Assembly (NCBI GenBank): GCA_964473735.1
Contig: CAYYQD010000002.1
Coordinates: 1 to 64,000, forward strand
Reading direction: 5' to 3'
From: JAADCS01 sp964473735
GTDB taxonomy: Bacteria; Hydrothermota; Hydrothermia; LBFQ01
Length of the DNA stretch: 64,000 nt
This document shows, piece after piece, positions 7,544-16,064 of this stretch. Positions within the stretch are counted from its first letter, which is position 1. The number at the start of each line of letters is the position of its first letter. A program made the translations under genes and the position numbers. The notes beneath the pieces are model-generated. The model was not told where the DNA came from. It searched no databases and worked only from the letters and a program-made list of their open reading frames with translations.

Positions 7544-9556
7544 ATGCATTTTAAATCTTACAGGGAGTACTACGACTTCTTCCGTCGCCTCGTACTGCTT
7601 GAGAGAGAGGCCGAGATAGAGTTCCACAGACAGGAGATAAGGAGACTTCCGGGATGGAAGAGGGAGAGGTTAGGCAGGGCGATCCTGAATCTGCGGGGGA
7701 AGCTGGTGGGCAGAGGGTTGGGGGGTACCTATCTGGTGAAGTACGTCCGTCAGGGTGGCCTGCCCGACACCGAGATAAAGGTGGGGGATCTGGTCATAGT
7801 TAGCCGGGGAAAGCCGAGGGGAAACGAGGTGCAGGGTACGGTGGTAGAGAAGACCCGATTCTCCATAACCGTAGCCTACGACAGACATCCACCCGACTAC
7901 GCTTTGGGCAAGGGTGTCCGTATGGACCTCTTCGCCAACGACGTAACCTTCCAGAGGATGTTAGACGCCCTCAAGTCCCTGAAGGATAATCCGGACCTAC
8001 TGAGTCTGCTTCTGGGTAAGGCGAAGCCCAGCGTATCCGAGGAGGACGTACCCCTTAAGAATGCGGCCCTGAACGGAAGTCAGAGGGCGGCCGTCAGGAA
8101 GGCCGTAGGCTCCCGGCCCGTCTTCCTCATCCACGGGCCACCGGGAACGGGTAAGACCACCACCGTAGTTGAGGCCATATACCAGTACGTCCGGAAGGGG
8201 TTGAAGGTCCTCGCCACGGCGGACTCCAACGTGGCCACGGATAACATGGTTGAGAGGCTGGCCAGCTACGGCGTGAAGGTCGTGAGGGTGGGGAACCCCT
8301 CCCGCATAACTAAAGCGGTCGTGGAGCACTCCCTTCCCCACCTTCTCCAGTACGACGAGGACTACAGGAGGGCCCTGAAGATATACGAAGAGGTGGATCG
8401 GCTCAGGGAGGAGCAGAAGGGATATCTGGCCCCCAGCCCGAGGTGGAGGAGGGGCCTATCCGACGAGCAGATATTACGGTTCGCGGAGACGGGGACACCC
8501 GTCCGTGGGGTCCCGCCCAACGCCATAAGACGGATGGCCGCATGGATAAAGGTCCAGCAGCGCATAAACGCCCTTATGGACAGGGCCAAGAGGTACGAGG
8601 CCATAGCCATAGAGAGGGTCCTTAGAAACGCGGAGGTCGTATGCTCTACCAACTCCTCCGCCGGAGGGGAGGTACTCGCCCACTTCACCTTTGACGTGGT
8701 GTTTATAGACGAGGCCACGCAATCCACCGAGCCCTCCTGCCTGATCCCCATGGTCAAGGGGAGGATGTGGGTGATGGCGGGGGACCACAAACAGCTTCCC
8801 CCTACCATACTCAGCGAGGAGGCGGCTAAGCACCTACAGAGGACCCTGTTTGAGAGGCTCCTTCGGGTCTACGGGGACGGTATAAAGGAGATGCTCCGGG
8901 TACAGTACAGGATGAACAGGGTGATAATGGAGTTCCCGAGTAAGACCTTTTACGATGGGAAGCTGGTGGCCCACGAGAGCGTCGCCCACCGTACGCTGGC
9001 AGACTTAGGCATAACCCCGGAGAGGGTCCGAAACCTTCCCCACCCCCTGTCCGTGGTTCTGGATCCGGACAGACCCGTCGTATTCGCCGACACCCTGGGT
9101 AGGTCTCCGGAGAGGCAGAGGAAGGGCTCCACCTCCTACTACAACGAAGGGGAGGCCCGGTTCGTCCTCGCCGTGGTCAAGGCCCTCCTGAGTCTGGGTA
9201 TAGGACCAACGGATGTGGGCGTGATCTCCCCGTACGACGACCAGATAGACCTCCTTAAGAGGGCCTTTCGGGAGGGAGGGATACCGGAGGATGTTGAGGT
9301 GAAGACGGTGGATGGGTTTCAGGGGAGGGAGAAGGAGGTGATAGTGGTGTCCTTCGTCAGGTCCAACGGTAGGGGGGAGATAGGTTTCCTGAACGACGTC
9401 CGTCGCCTCAACGTAGCCATAACCCGTCCCAGAAGGAAGCTCATAACCGTGGGAGACTCCACCACCTTGAGAGTACATCCGCTCTACCGCGATTTCCTTG
9501 AGTACGTTAAAAGGGTTGGAGGATACGTGCAACTTCTACCTTCAGCGGGGATTTAG
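7544..9556 (+). CDS. Superfamily 1 helicase, UPF1/IGHMBP2-like
   Basis: A 670-residue ATP-dependent nucleic-acid helicase. Motif I LIHGPPGTGKTTT is near residue 197, motif II FIDEATQSTEPSC near 388, motif III GDHKQLPPTILS near 410, the QYRMN motif near 455, then KTVDGFQGREKEVIVVSFVRSN and RRLNVAITRPRRKLITVGD near the C terminus. The N-terminal about 180 residues contain a beta-barrel-like insertion (VGDLVIVSRGKPRGNEVQGTVV) as in IGHMBP2/SMUBP-2 homologues. Members unwind DNA or RNA 5' to 3'; the bacterial role is not established. It stands alone with its own promoter and no Shine-Dalgarno site. Confidence 0.92.
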   Translation: MHFKSYREYYDFFRRLVLLEREAEIEFHRQEIRRLPGWKRERLGRAILNLRGKLVGRGLGGTYLVKYVRQGGLPDTEIKVGDLVIVSRGKPRGNEVQGTVVEKTRFSITVAYDRHPPDYALGKGVRMDLFANDVTFQRMLDALKSLKDNPDLLSLLLGKAKPSVSEEDVPLKNAALNGSQRAAVRKAVGSRPVFLIHGPPGTGKTTTVVEAIYQYVRKGLKVLATADSNVATDNMVERLASYGVKVVRVGNPSRITKAVVEHSLPHLLQYDEDYRRALKIYEEVDRLREEQKGYLAPSPRWRRGLSDEQILRFAETGTPVRGVPPNAIRRMAAWIKVQQRINALMDRAKRYEAIAIERVLRNAEVVCSTNSSAGGEVLAHFTFDVVFIDEATQSTEPSCLIPMVKGRMWVMAGDHKQLPPTILSEEAAKHLQRTLFERLLRVYGDGIKEMLRVQYRMNRVIMEFPSKTFYDGKLVAHESVAHRTLADLGITPERVRNLPHPLSVVLDPDRPVVFADTLGRSPERQRKGSTSYYNEGEARFVLAVVKALLSLGIGPTDVGVISPYDDQIDLLKRAFREGGIPEDVEVKTVDGFQGREKEVIVVSFVRSNGRGEIGFLNDVRRLNVAITRPRRKLITVGDSTTLRVHPLYRDFLEYVKRVGGYVQLLPSAGI

Positions 9557-9766
9557 CGTCGCGAGGCCCCCCTTCCCTCAAAGGAGGTTCTGCTATGCCG
9601 TTATAAACGGGCTGAAGGAGGTATGGAGAAATTGCCCGGGGGACCGGAGAAGGGATACGTAGAACCACAGGGTATGGACGCAAGGGAGCGGAAGGGGATC
9701 CGGGCCCCGAACAACCCATCCCCCTTAACGGGACAAACCCGCTGCCGCGGTGGTTAAACTGGAGGG
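9557..9766 (+). other. Gap between convergent genes, possible coding remnant
   Basis: No clear gene. One forward frame running out of the helicase 3' end encodes RGFSVARPPFPQRRFCYAVI and continues for about 20 residues to a stop near 9660, which reads like protein and may be a remnant or a frameshifted tail. A 32-codon frame from ATG 9622 overlaps it and has AAGGAGGT directly abutting the ATG, too close for normal initiation. Confidence 0.3.
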
Positions 9767-10366
9767 CTATATGCCCATTAGAGAGTACATCAGGATATTG
9801 ATGCCCATGCGTACGGCCTTCTCGCGGATGTCCGGGGCATCACCGTACCTGTCGGTCCATCCGTCCGATACGTTGGAGTTCCACGTGTAAAGCAGAACGA
9901 GACGGCCCTTAACGAATATGCCGTAGGCTTTTGGAGGCCCGGGATAATGCTCATGCACCTTGGGGAGGGGTTGATCGTAGAAGATGTGGAATATGGGGTG
10001 CTCCGGGGGTATCTCAACGAGGTCGTACTCCGGAAAGACCTTCTTTATCTCCCTGCGGAAGTACTTGTCAAGGCCGTAGTCGTCGTCTACGTATAGGAAT
10101 CCCCCGTTCATGAGGTACCTCCGTAGATTGCGGGCGTCGGCTTCGGAGAAGACCACGTTCCCGTGTCCCGTCATAAAGAGGATAGGATACTCGTATATCT
10201 CCGGGGACGAAGGCCTCACGCTGTAGGGCAACGTGTCAAACACCGGGGATACCCTGCTGTTGAAGGCCTTCGTTATGTTGGGTAGAATCTCCGGGTCGTT
10301 GTACCAATCCCCCCCACCTTCGTACTGCAGGCGGGCTATCTTGAGTAGGGCGAGGAGGATTAGCAT
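9767..10366 (-). CDS. DUF4159-family protein
   Basis: A 199-residue protein of the DUF4159 type, recognisable from RLQYEGGGDWYNDPEILPNI near residue 14, LFMTGHGNVVFSEADARNLRRYLMNGGFLYVDDDYGLD near 63-100 and the C-terminal NVSDGWTDRYGD. The fold is related to glutamine-amidotransferase-like domains, and family members are usually exported or membrane linked. The N-terminus is a very short hydrophobic run (MLILLALLK). ATG 10366 directly follows the TAA of the upstream gene. It is last in an operon with the V4R-like and roadblock genes. Function unknown. Confidence 0.8.
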   Translation of the reverse strand: MLILLALLKIARLQYEGGGDWYNDPEILPNITKAFNSRVSPVFDTLPYSVRPSSPEIYEYPILFMTGHGNVVFSEADARNLRRYLMNGGFLYVDDDYGLDKYFRREIKKVFPEYDLVEIPPEHPIFHIFYDQPLPKVHEHYPGPPKAYGIFVKGRLVLLYTWNSNVSDGWTDRYGDAPDIREKAVRMGINILMYSLMGI

Positions 10367-10804
10367 TTACTTGAGCTCTATCACTATACGGTTCCCTTCC
10401 ACCTTCGTCCTGGTCTTCCTGCCCATCACCTCGCCTATAAAACCCTCGGCTGCACCTACCAAAGGCCTGAGGGCCACGTCCGGTTTCTTGTGGGCTTTCA
10501 GAAGGAAGCTATCCTTAACTTCCATGACGATCTCGGAGCCCCCTACCTGGACCTCTATATCTCCGAATCCGGCCTTCCGGAAGAACTCCTCCACGAGCTC
10601 CTTCAGGTTTGATGCCGCCTCGGACTCGGATATGTAAGGGGATAGGGCCTTTGCCGCGCTGACGCCCGCCTTCTTGGAGCCGGCCTGAAGGAGACCGGCC
10701 AGACCTCCGGCGAACTTCAGAATCTGGGCGTACACCTCCACCACAAAATCCTTAGGGAGGATCACACCCTCGTTCTTGAGGAAATCGTCCAGTTTCTCCG
10801 TCAT
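10367..10804 (-). CDS. V4R-like small domain protein
   Basis: A 145-residue soluble alpha/beta protein. The C-terminal PLVGAAEGFIGEVMGRKTRT followed by a beta strand resembles the end of V4R (4-vinyl reductase) ligand-binding domains, but the usual conserved cysteines are absent, so the assignment is tentative. It sits between a roadblock/LC7 gene and a DUF4159 gene, starting 11 bases after the roadblock stop with GGAGGGGG as ribosome-binding site. The pairing with a roadblock protein suggests a sensory or GTPase-regulatory partner. That is inference. Confidence 0.6.
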   Translation of the reverse strand: MTEKLDDFLKNEGVILPKDFVVEVYAQILKFAGGLAGLLQAGSKKAGVSAAKALSPYISESEAASNLKELVEEFFRKAGFGDIEVQVGGSEIVMEVKDSFLLKAHKKPDVALRPLVGAAEGFIGEVMGRKTRTKVEGNRIVIELK

Positions 10805-10815
10805 ACTTCCCCCTC

Positions 10816-11184
10816 CTACGAGAACATCTGGGCTATCTTCTTACTCTGTTTGCGCATCTCCATGAACAGCGTGCCGAGCTTGGTGTCGGCCGTGGCGATG
10901 AAGCCTATATAGACACTCCCTGACCTGCTGACTAAGATGGAGTACTCCTTACCCTGCGTGAAGACCAGATGGGCGCCACTGTCTCCGAACTCACGCAGGA
11001 CGTTCTCCATCATGGCCATGGCCGAGGATATGAGACCGCTTATCACTATGGGGTCCTCCATCTCCCACGCCTTGGAGAACGAGTAGCCTATAGGGAGTCC
11101 ATCCTCGCTTATCACTATGGCCCCCAACAGGGTGGGGACGAACCTCCTCACGTCCTCAACGATGCTCTGGAGTTCATCTACCAT
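10816..11184 (-). CDS. Roadblock/LC7 domain protein
   Basis: A 122-residue roadblock/LC7 (MglB-like) domain. Visible features are LGAIVISEDGLPIGYSF near residues 19-35, the helix SGLISSAMAMMENVLREF near 49-66 and the strand pair HLVFTQGKEYSILVSRSG. Bacterial roadblock proteins dimerise and regulate Ras-like GTPases such as MglA. No GTPase is encoded nearby. It leads a three-gene operon from a TAGAAT box 9 bases before its ATG. Confidence 0.88.
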   Translation of the reverse strand: MVDELQSIVEDVRRFVPTLLGAIVISEDGLPIGYSFSKAWEMEDPIVISGLISSAMAMMENVLREFGDSGAHLVFTQGKEYSILVSRSGSVYIGFIATADTKLGTLFMEMRKQSKKIAQMFS

Positions 11185-11193
11185 ATCACTTCT

Positions 11194-11199
11194 ATTCTA
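11194..11199 (-). promoter_or_regulatory. -10 box of the roadblock operon
   Basis: TAGAAT, 9 bases before ATG 11184. Confidence 0.6.
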
Positions 11200-11277
11200 A
11201 AGGGGTACCGTGCTTCGGTGTAGCCTTTTCCGTGCCAAACTGTACGAAGAGGACGGAGAACCCCGACAGAAATATAA

Positions 11278-11843
11278 CGAATATCGTACCGGACTATCCG
11301 GAAGACGCATCGTTTGGGGAAATACCTTATAGACGAGTACCGTACGCTCGCCTTCCTTCCGTCCCTAAAATACGCTCTCAGGGGTAGGTGGTTGGCACCG
11401 GAGGTGGCGGCACGCTCCCTTCCCCCATTTATGGGTGGAGACGAGAGCACGTCTTAATAGAGTGGGAGTACGCTGACGATTGGTAGGATCTGGAGGATAT
11501 AGGTGGCAGTGACCTCTTTGCCCTCGTCAAAGGGAGCAGGCTCATCTACATAGGGGCCTTCCGATCGGATGAGGTGGTTAAGGAGGTGGAGGAGGTGCTG
11601 GAGAGGATCGGGGAGAGAAGGGAGGACGTCCAGCTCTGGGCGGGTGATATAGAATCCTACCCGTCCTCCCTGGCGGGGGACAGAGATAGACGGATGCGGG
11701 AGGTCCTGTGTGCTCTAATCTTCAGCCTTATGCCCCCCCACAACACGCACTGCATAGATAGGTACGAGGGTAGAAAGGGGTTCGTCATTCGCAACCGGGG
11801 GTGTCCCTACATAAAGGGAAGGGTAAAGGCCGGCCTGAGGTAA
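11278..11843 (+). pseudogene. Decayed coding region with frameshift and in-frame stop
   Basis: Two forward frames read like protein but neither is a complete gene. Frame 11278-11457 encodes RKTHRLGKYLIDEYRTLAFL and about 30 further residues; its THRL and YL-D spacing resembles the partial gene at 1-391. Frame 11424-11843 encodes GWRREHVLIEWEYADDW, then a TAG at 11484, then continues cleanly for 119 codons through FALVKGSRLIYIGAFRSDEV to a TGA. No good start codon or promoter is found before either. The most likely reading is a pseudogene or two decayed genes. IYIG faintly recalls GIY-YIG nucleases, too weak to claim. Confidence 0.5.
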
Positions 11844-11961
11844 ATCGCGCAACGTTGCACGTCCAATGTGGTGGGGGTGAAAGGGTGGCCTTGAGGTAAG
11901 TGCGATTTTTCGGATGTCGGCCGTACAGGGCACGTGAAGTAAGGAAGCAGGGCGACCGACG

Positions 11962-11967
11962 TAGAAT
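11962..11967 (+). promoter_or_regulatory. -10 box of tgt
   Basis: TAGAAT, 7 bases before ATG 11975. It excludes the upstream in-frame ATG 11900 as the normal start. Confidence 0.65.
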
Positions 11968-11974
11968 TGCCCCC

Positions 11975-13090
11975 ATGGACTTCTCCTTCACCGTTATAGC
12001 CGAAAGTAAGAGGCACAGAGGGAGGGTAGGGATACTCAGAACCCCGAGGGGAAGCCTCCTTACCCCTGCCTTTATGCCCGTCGCCACCTACGGGGCGGTG
12101 AAGAGCTTAAGTCCCCACGACCTCTACGATGCGGGCACACGGATAATCGTGTCCAACACCTACCACCTCCATCTCCGGCCGGGGGAGGGGCTGGTGAGGA
12201 GGGCCGGGGGGCTTCACGCCTTTATGAACTGGAAGGGTTTTATACTCACGGACTCCGGGGGGTTTCAGGTTTTCAGTCTATCCAGACTGCGGAAAGTGAC
12301 GGAGGAAGGGGTTAGGTTCAGGTCTCCCATAGACGGCAGGGAGGTCTTTCTGACACCGGAGAAGGTCGTACGGATACAGCACGCTTTAGGGTCCGACATA
12401 GCCATGGTGCTGGACTATCCCATAGGGTTGCCAGCGGGCAGGGAGGAGACGGAGTACGCCCTTGAGATAACCACCCGCTGGGCCGAGAGGAGCCGGAAGG
12501 AGTTCCTGAAGCTTAAGCACCCTTACCAGATGCAGTTCGGTATAGTGCAGGGTGGCCTGTACGAGGACCTGCGCTTACGCTCCGCCCGTGAGCTCATGGA
12601 GATAGGTTTTGACGGCTACGCCGTAGGGGGCCTCGCCTTGGGTGAGAGCAGGGAGGATAGGAACCGCATATTGGACGTAGTACTCCCCGCCCTGCCCGAA
12701 GATAGAATAAGGTACGTGATGGGGGTGGGCCTACCGGAGGATATAGAGGACGCCGTGCTCAGGGGAGCGGACCTGTTTGATTGCGTGCTTCCCACGAGGA
12801 ACCCCCGTAGGGGAACGGTCTTCACGTCGGAGGGTAAGATAAACCTGAAGTCCGCAAGGTACTCCGAGGACTTTACCCCTCTGGATCCACTGTGCGACTG
12901 CTACACCTGTCGGAACTACACCCGCGCTTACCTGCGCCATCTATTCAAGACCAACGAGACCCTGGCCGGCAGGCTCGCCTCCCTGCACAGCATACACTTC
13001 TACAACCGTCTCCTTGATCGCCTCCGCAGGGAGATTCTGGCGGAGAACGGTATGGGTATGGAGGACGTGGCTAAGTACATCGTACGATAA
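11975..13090 (+). CDS. tgt: Queuine tRNA-ribosyltransferase (bacterial Tgt)
   Basis: A 371-residue enzyme that exchanges guanine 34 of Asn/Asp/His/Tyr tRNAs for preQ1 on the way to queuosine. The catalytic Asp is in TDSGGFQVFSL near residue 93, the nucleophile region is DLFDCVLPTRNPRRG near 267-281, and the zinc site is CDCYTC followed by LHSIHF. ATG 11975 follows the -10 box and gives a normal family N-terminus (FSFTVIAESKRHRGRVGIL). The partial queC gene at the right window edge belongs to the same pathway. Confidence 0.95.
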   Translation: MDFSFTVIAESKRHRGRVGILRTPRGSLLTPAFMPVATYGAVKSLSPHDLYDAGTRIIVSNTYHLHLRPGEGLVRRAGGLHAFMNWKGFILTDSGGFQVFSLSRLRKVTEEGVRFRSPIDGREVFLTPEKVVRIQHALGSDIAMVLDYPIGLPAGREETEYALEITTRWAERSRKEFLKLKHPYQMQFGIVQGGLYEDLRLRSARELMEIGFDGYAVGGLALGESREDRNRILDVVLPALPEDRIRYVMGVGLPEDIEDAVLRGADLFDCVLPTRNPRRGTVFTSEGKINLKSARYSEDFTPLDPLCDCYTCRNYTRAYLRHLFKTNETLAGRLASLHSIHFYNRLLDRLRREILAENGMGMEDVAKYIVR

Positions 13091-13102
13091 ATCGTACGGC
13101 CC

Positions 13103-13108
13103 TATAAT
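13103..13108 (+). promoter_or_regulatory. -10 box of the gene at 13116
   Basis: TATAAT, 7 bases before a TTG start at 13116. Confidence 0.6.
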
Positions 13109-13115
13109 ACGAACG

Positions 13116-13877
13116 TTGGCACTCCTGTTATCTTTCGTGGTGATAAGGGATACGTGCCTTTACACTGACAGGTACGGTGTCAGGTACGACTACTGCCGTA
13201 CGCTGGAGATAGGTGGGTGGGGAATACCTTACGAGGGGTTAGCCCACGAACTACGGCCATCGGTTCTCTTCTCATCCTCTCTGGACGTCCACGCGTACAT
13301 CTACTACTACACGACCATCCTGATGAAGCGCATGAACGTTCCTCCGAGGTATAGACTTCTCCTTTTCCTAACGGCCTCCGTGGGGTGGGAGCTATTTGAG
13401 ACCTACGGGTGGAGGACGACCCCCATAAGCATCATGGACCTCGTTGCCAACACCTTCGGTTTCGCCGTAGGGGAGCTCGGAGGGGAGAGGGTCAAACTCG
13501 TTTTAGGACTCCAGCCCATGAGGGATTATCCTGAGGATTGGCTTCTACGCGGTGCGGTTAACGACGGCAGCCCCGCCTACATGTTCATGGGGAGGTTCAA
13601 CACCAACTACTCACCCCGCACCCTTTACCTGCGGCTCAATCTCGGCAGAAGTACGGTTAAGGTGGGCTACAACCTTGGGGCATCTTACGGGCGGGTGTAT
13701 ATGTACTACCACCCCTACGATACGTCCGGAATACCCTCCCTTTACGTCTCTACGGACCCCCCTCCCGTGTACGTCGGCAGGGTACCTATGCCACCTGTAG
13801 CCACACGTTGCGTTCCGGGATCCTTCTGGTGCGTGTGGGCCCTCAGCACCTTCCTTGAGGTGAGCGTGCGGTACTGA
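13116..13877 (+). CDS. Hypothetical envelope protein, DUF2279/VanZ-like segment
   Basis: A 253-residue protein with a short hydrophobic start (MALLLSFVVI), then TASVGWELFETYGWRTTPIS followed by IMDLVANTFGFAVGELGG at about residues 86-125. That pattern (GWE, then S-x-x-DL-x-N-x-x-G) is seen in small periplasmic or membrane families such as DUF2279. The C-terminal half is Tyr- and beta-rich and contains two late Cys. TTG 13116 is chosen from the TATAAT box 7 bases upstream and the lack of a plausible longer N-terminus; an ATG at 13014 would overlap tgt by 77 bases. Function unknown. Confidence 0.6.
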   Translation: MALLLSFVVIRDTCLYTDRYGVRYDYCRTLEIGGWGIPYEGLAHELRPSVLFSSSLDVHAYIYYYTTILMKRMNVPPRYRLLLFLTASVGWELFETYGWRTTPISIMDLVANTFGFAVGELGGERVKLVLGLQPMRDYPEDWLLRGAVNDGSPAYMFMGRFNTNYSPRTLYLRLNLGRSTVKVGYNLGASYGRVYMYYHPYDTSGIPSLYVSTDPPPVYVGRVPMPPVATRCVPGSFWCVWALSTFLEVSVRY

Positions 13878-13883
13878 TAGCCT

Positions 13884-14855
13884 CTACTTAAACTCCGGCG
13901 CCCTCCATCTGGCCTTCCATATCTGGGAGTTCCCGGAACGTGTGGAGGTCCATAGCAGGTACTTGCCGTCCCATGAAAAGGTGGGCAGAAGGTCGGACCC
14001 CTCCTCGCTGTTGGTTATCTGGACGAGGTGCTTCCCGGAGGTGTCCATGACGAAGAGGTGAAACCTCCTGCCCATCTTACCGGTTTTGGGGTCGTAGTTT
14101 GATGAGAATACGAAGTACTTACCCGATGGGTGGAAGTAGGGGGCCCAGGATAGGGCGTTCAGGTGGGTGATCTGTTTTTCCCGTCGCTTCTCAAGGTCGT
14201 AGATGTAGATCTCGGCTACCCTCGGATGTTTGGGATCCCTGAAGCTTCGGTATATGACCTTTTTACAGTCGGGGGAGAAGAAGGGCCCACCATCGTAGCC
14301 GGGGCTGTGCGTTATCTGTATCTCCTCTCCGGTCTTCAGATTTTTAACCCAGACCTCAAGGTCCCCCGTCTTCTGGGACGTCCATACGAAGAGGTCGGGA
14401 TTGGAGGGGCAGAAGCTCCCCTCGGCATCGTACCCGGGGTAAGATATGAGTTTTTTCAGGATGCGACCGCTGGTGTCGGCTAAGTATATGTCCATCCCCC
14501 TGTCAAAGGACCACCTGTACTTTCCCTTTTTACGGGGTTCCTCCTTCCACGTCGTGGTATCCTCGTGGGTGGAGGCGTATATCAGGTAGGGGGGATTGGG
14601 AAAGCTGGGATGGAAGAAGGAGCAGGTCGTCTTACCCTTGCCCGGGGAGATCTGCTTTACGTGGCTCCCGTCCGACCGCATTATGTATATGCGGTAGTGC
14701 GACTTCCCGGGTGGGATCCCCTGAAAGGAGATGTACCTGCCGTCCGGAGAAAAGTAAGCCTCTCCGTTCTCCCCCTCGTGGGTGAGCTGGACGGGGTCTA
14801 TGAGGTACTTCCTCTCCAGGGGGGTGAAGGAAACGGCCGTTATTGTCCAGAGCAT
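13884..14855 (-). CDS. TolB-like beta-propeller protein (PD40/WD40-like repeats)
   Basis: A 323-residue periplasmic propeller. Repeats of the type AYFSPDGRYISFQ, PFFSPDCKKVIYR, PYFHPSGKYFVFSS and PTFSWDGKYLLWTS alternate with strands such as RIYIMRSDGSHVKQI, as in TolB and PD40 proteins. These usually bind peptides or other envelope proteins. There is no TolA/TolQ/Pal context here, so it should not be called TolB itself. The signal is very short (MLWTITAVSF). TAGAAT lies 8 bases before the ATG. Confidence 0.82.
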   Translation of the reverse strand: MLWTITAVSFTPLERKYLIDPVQLTHEGENGEAYFSPDGRYISFQGIPPGKSHYRIYIMRSDGSHVKQISPGKGKTTCSFFHPSFPNPPYLIYASTHEDTTTWKEEPRKKGKYRWSFDRGMDIYLADTSGRILKKLISYPGYDAEGSFCPSNPDLFVWTSQKTGDLEVWVKNLKTGEEIQITHSPGYDGGPFFSPDCKKVIYRSFRDPKHPRVAEIYIYDLEKRREKQITHLNALSWAPYFHPSGKYFVFSSNYDPKTGKMGRRFHLFVMDTSGKHLVQITNSEEGSDLLPTFSWDGKYLLWTSTRSGNSQIWKARWRAPEFK

Positions 14856-14863
14856 GAGAGGGT

Positions 14864-14869
14864 ATTCTA
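14864..14869 (-). promoter_or_regulatory. -10 box of the propeller gene
   Basis: TAGAAT, 8 bases before ATG 14855, between plsX and this gene. Confidence 0.6.
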
Positions 14870-14878
14870 CCGCCGGAT

Positions 14879-15868
14879 TTAAGTTCCCTCAAGGTACCTG
14901 CGGGTCTTCTCAAGGAGGTGGTGGTTGTGAAGGGTACGGGCCACCAGTATGGCGTTGTGTATGGCCCGGGCCGAGGACCTGCCGTGCGCTATGATAACTA
15001 TACCGTTCACTCCGATGAGGGGAGCACCACCGTACTCCTCAAAGTCTGCCTTCTTCTTAACGGCCTTGAAGGCCGGTTTCATGAGCATGGCCCCGAAGAG
15101 GGCCCTCGGGTTGTTCTTGACCTCCCTCTTTATGAACTCCAGTATGGTTGATAGGATACTCTCACCGAACTTCAGGAGCACGTTTCCGACGAAGCCGTCC
15201 ATGACTATGACGTCGGCCTTATCCATGAGTATCTCGTGCCCCTCCACGTACCCGACGAACCTGTAGTGGGAGTCCATGATCTCAAGTTTTCTCCTCGCCT
15301 GTACTATGACGTCTCCCCCCTTTCCCTCCTCCTCCCCTATGTTGAGTAGGGCCAGTCTGGGGTGCCTGTGGAACAGGGCGTTGTAGAAGGCCGCCCCCAT
15401 GATTCCGAACTGGACGAGCATGTCAGAGGATACGTGGATGTTGGCCCCCATGTCAAGTACGAGGGTACGGCCCTCGTTTATGTTCGGGAACAGGGCCCCT
15501 ATGGCCGGACGACGCACCCCCTTTATACGGCCCAACTTGCGGAGGGCGTAGGCCATCACCGCCCCGGTGTTGCCAGCGGAGATGAAGGCGTCGGCCTCTC
15601 CGCTACGGACCAGCTCCATAGCGACGGCCATAGAGGAGTTGGGCCTCTTTTTCAACACCTCCGAGGGTTTGTCGTGATGATAGACCACTTCCGGGGCGTG
15701 CACTATTGAGAGGCGGGGATGGGTCTGGGGGAGGTTCTCCCTTATACGCCTCTCATCGCCCACCAAAACGACCTCAATATCCCTCTCCTCCTCAAGGACC
15801 TTCAGGGCCCCCCTGATCTCGGGGAGGGGGGCGTCATCCGTACCGAAGGCGTCTAAGGCTACACGCAT
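14879..15868 (-). CDS. plsX: Phosphate acyltransferase PlsX
   Basis: A 329-residue enzyme converting acyl-ACP and phosphate to acyl-phosphate, the first committed step of bacterial phospholipid synthesis. Recognisable stretches are MRVALDAFGTDDAPLPEIRG at the N-terminus, AFISAGNTGAVMAYALRKLG near 95-115, LDMGANIHVSSDMLVQFGIMG and GVNGIVIIAHGRSSARAI near the C-terminus. The N-terminal motif is normally DAMGGD; here it is DAFGTD. The ATG overlaps the rpmF TAA as TAATG, so the common rpmF-plsX pair is translationally coupled. Confidence 0.95.
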   Translation of the reverse strand: MRVALDAFGTDDAPLPEIRGALKVLEEERDIEVVLVGDERRIRENLPQTHPRLSIVHAPEVVYHHDKPSEVLKKRPNSSMAVAMELVRSGEADAFISAGNTGAVMAYALRKLGRIKGVRRPAIGALFPNINEGRTLVLDMGANIHVSSDMLVQFGIMGAAFYNALFHRHPRLALLNIGEEEGKGGDVIVQARRKLEIMDSHYRFVGYVEGHEILMDKADVIVMDGFVGNVLLKFGESILSTILEFIKREVKNNPRALFGAMLMKPAFKAVKKKADFEEYGGAPLIGVNGIVIIAHGRSSARAIHNAILVARTLHNHHLLEKTRRYLEGT

Positions 15869-16050
15869 TACCGTGTTTCAACTACGATGGCCACCCTCCC
15901 CTTGTAGTACCCGCAGTGGGGACACGCGAAGTGGGGTGGCTTCGGCTTACCACAGGAAGGGCACGTTGACAGCGCAGGTTTCCGTACCTTCCAATGGGTC
16001 CTTCTCTTTCTTCCCCTCGTGGCTGACTGCCTTCTCCTCGGTGAAGTCAT
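15868..16050 (-). CDS. rpmF: Ribosomal protein bL32
   Basis: A 60-residue large-subunit ribosomal protein. The N-terminal PRRRQSATRGRKRRTHWKV and the zinc-ribbon pairs CPSCGKPK and CPHCGYYKGR are diagnostic. Retention of all four zinc cysteines makes this the C+ form. AAGGAGGT precedes the ATG by 6 bases, and the gene is 14 bases after the pdo stop, giving the operon pdo-rpmF-plsX. Confidence 0.96.
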   Translation of the reverse strand: MTSPRRRQSATRGRKRRTHWKVRKPALSTCPSCGKPKPPHFACPHCGYYKGRVAIVVETR

Positions 16051-16064
16051 CCTTTACCTCCTTT

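Noticed and set aside
9622..9720. Small 32-codon gene from ATG 9622
   Set aside because: AAGGAGGT directly abuts the ATG, the product has no recognisable features and a competing frame looks more protein-like.
11849..11858. Ten-base palindrome GCAACGTTGC upstream of tgt as an operator
   Set aside because: It is over 100 bases from the -10 box, has no second copy in the window and could occur by chance.
13014..13115. Longer start for the gene at 13116 (ATG 13014)
   Set aside because: It would overlap tgt by 77 bases, and the TATAAT box at 13103 lies downstream of it.
13884..14855. Naming the propeller protein TolB
   Set aside because: No tolQ, tolR, tolA or pal genes are near and PD40 repeats are shared by many periplasmic proteins.
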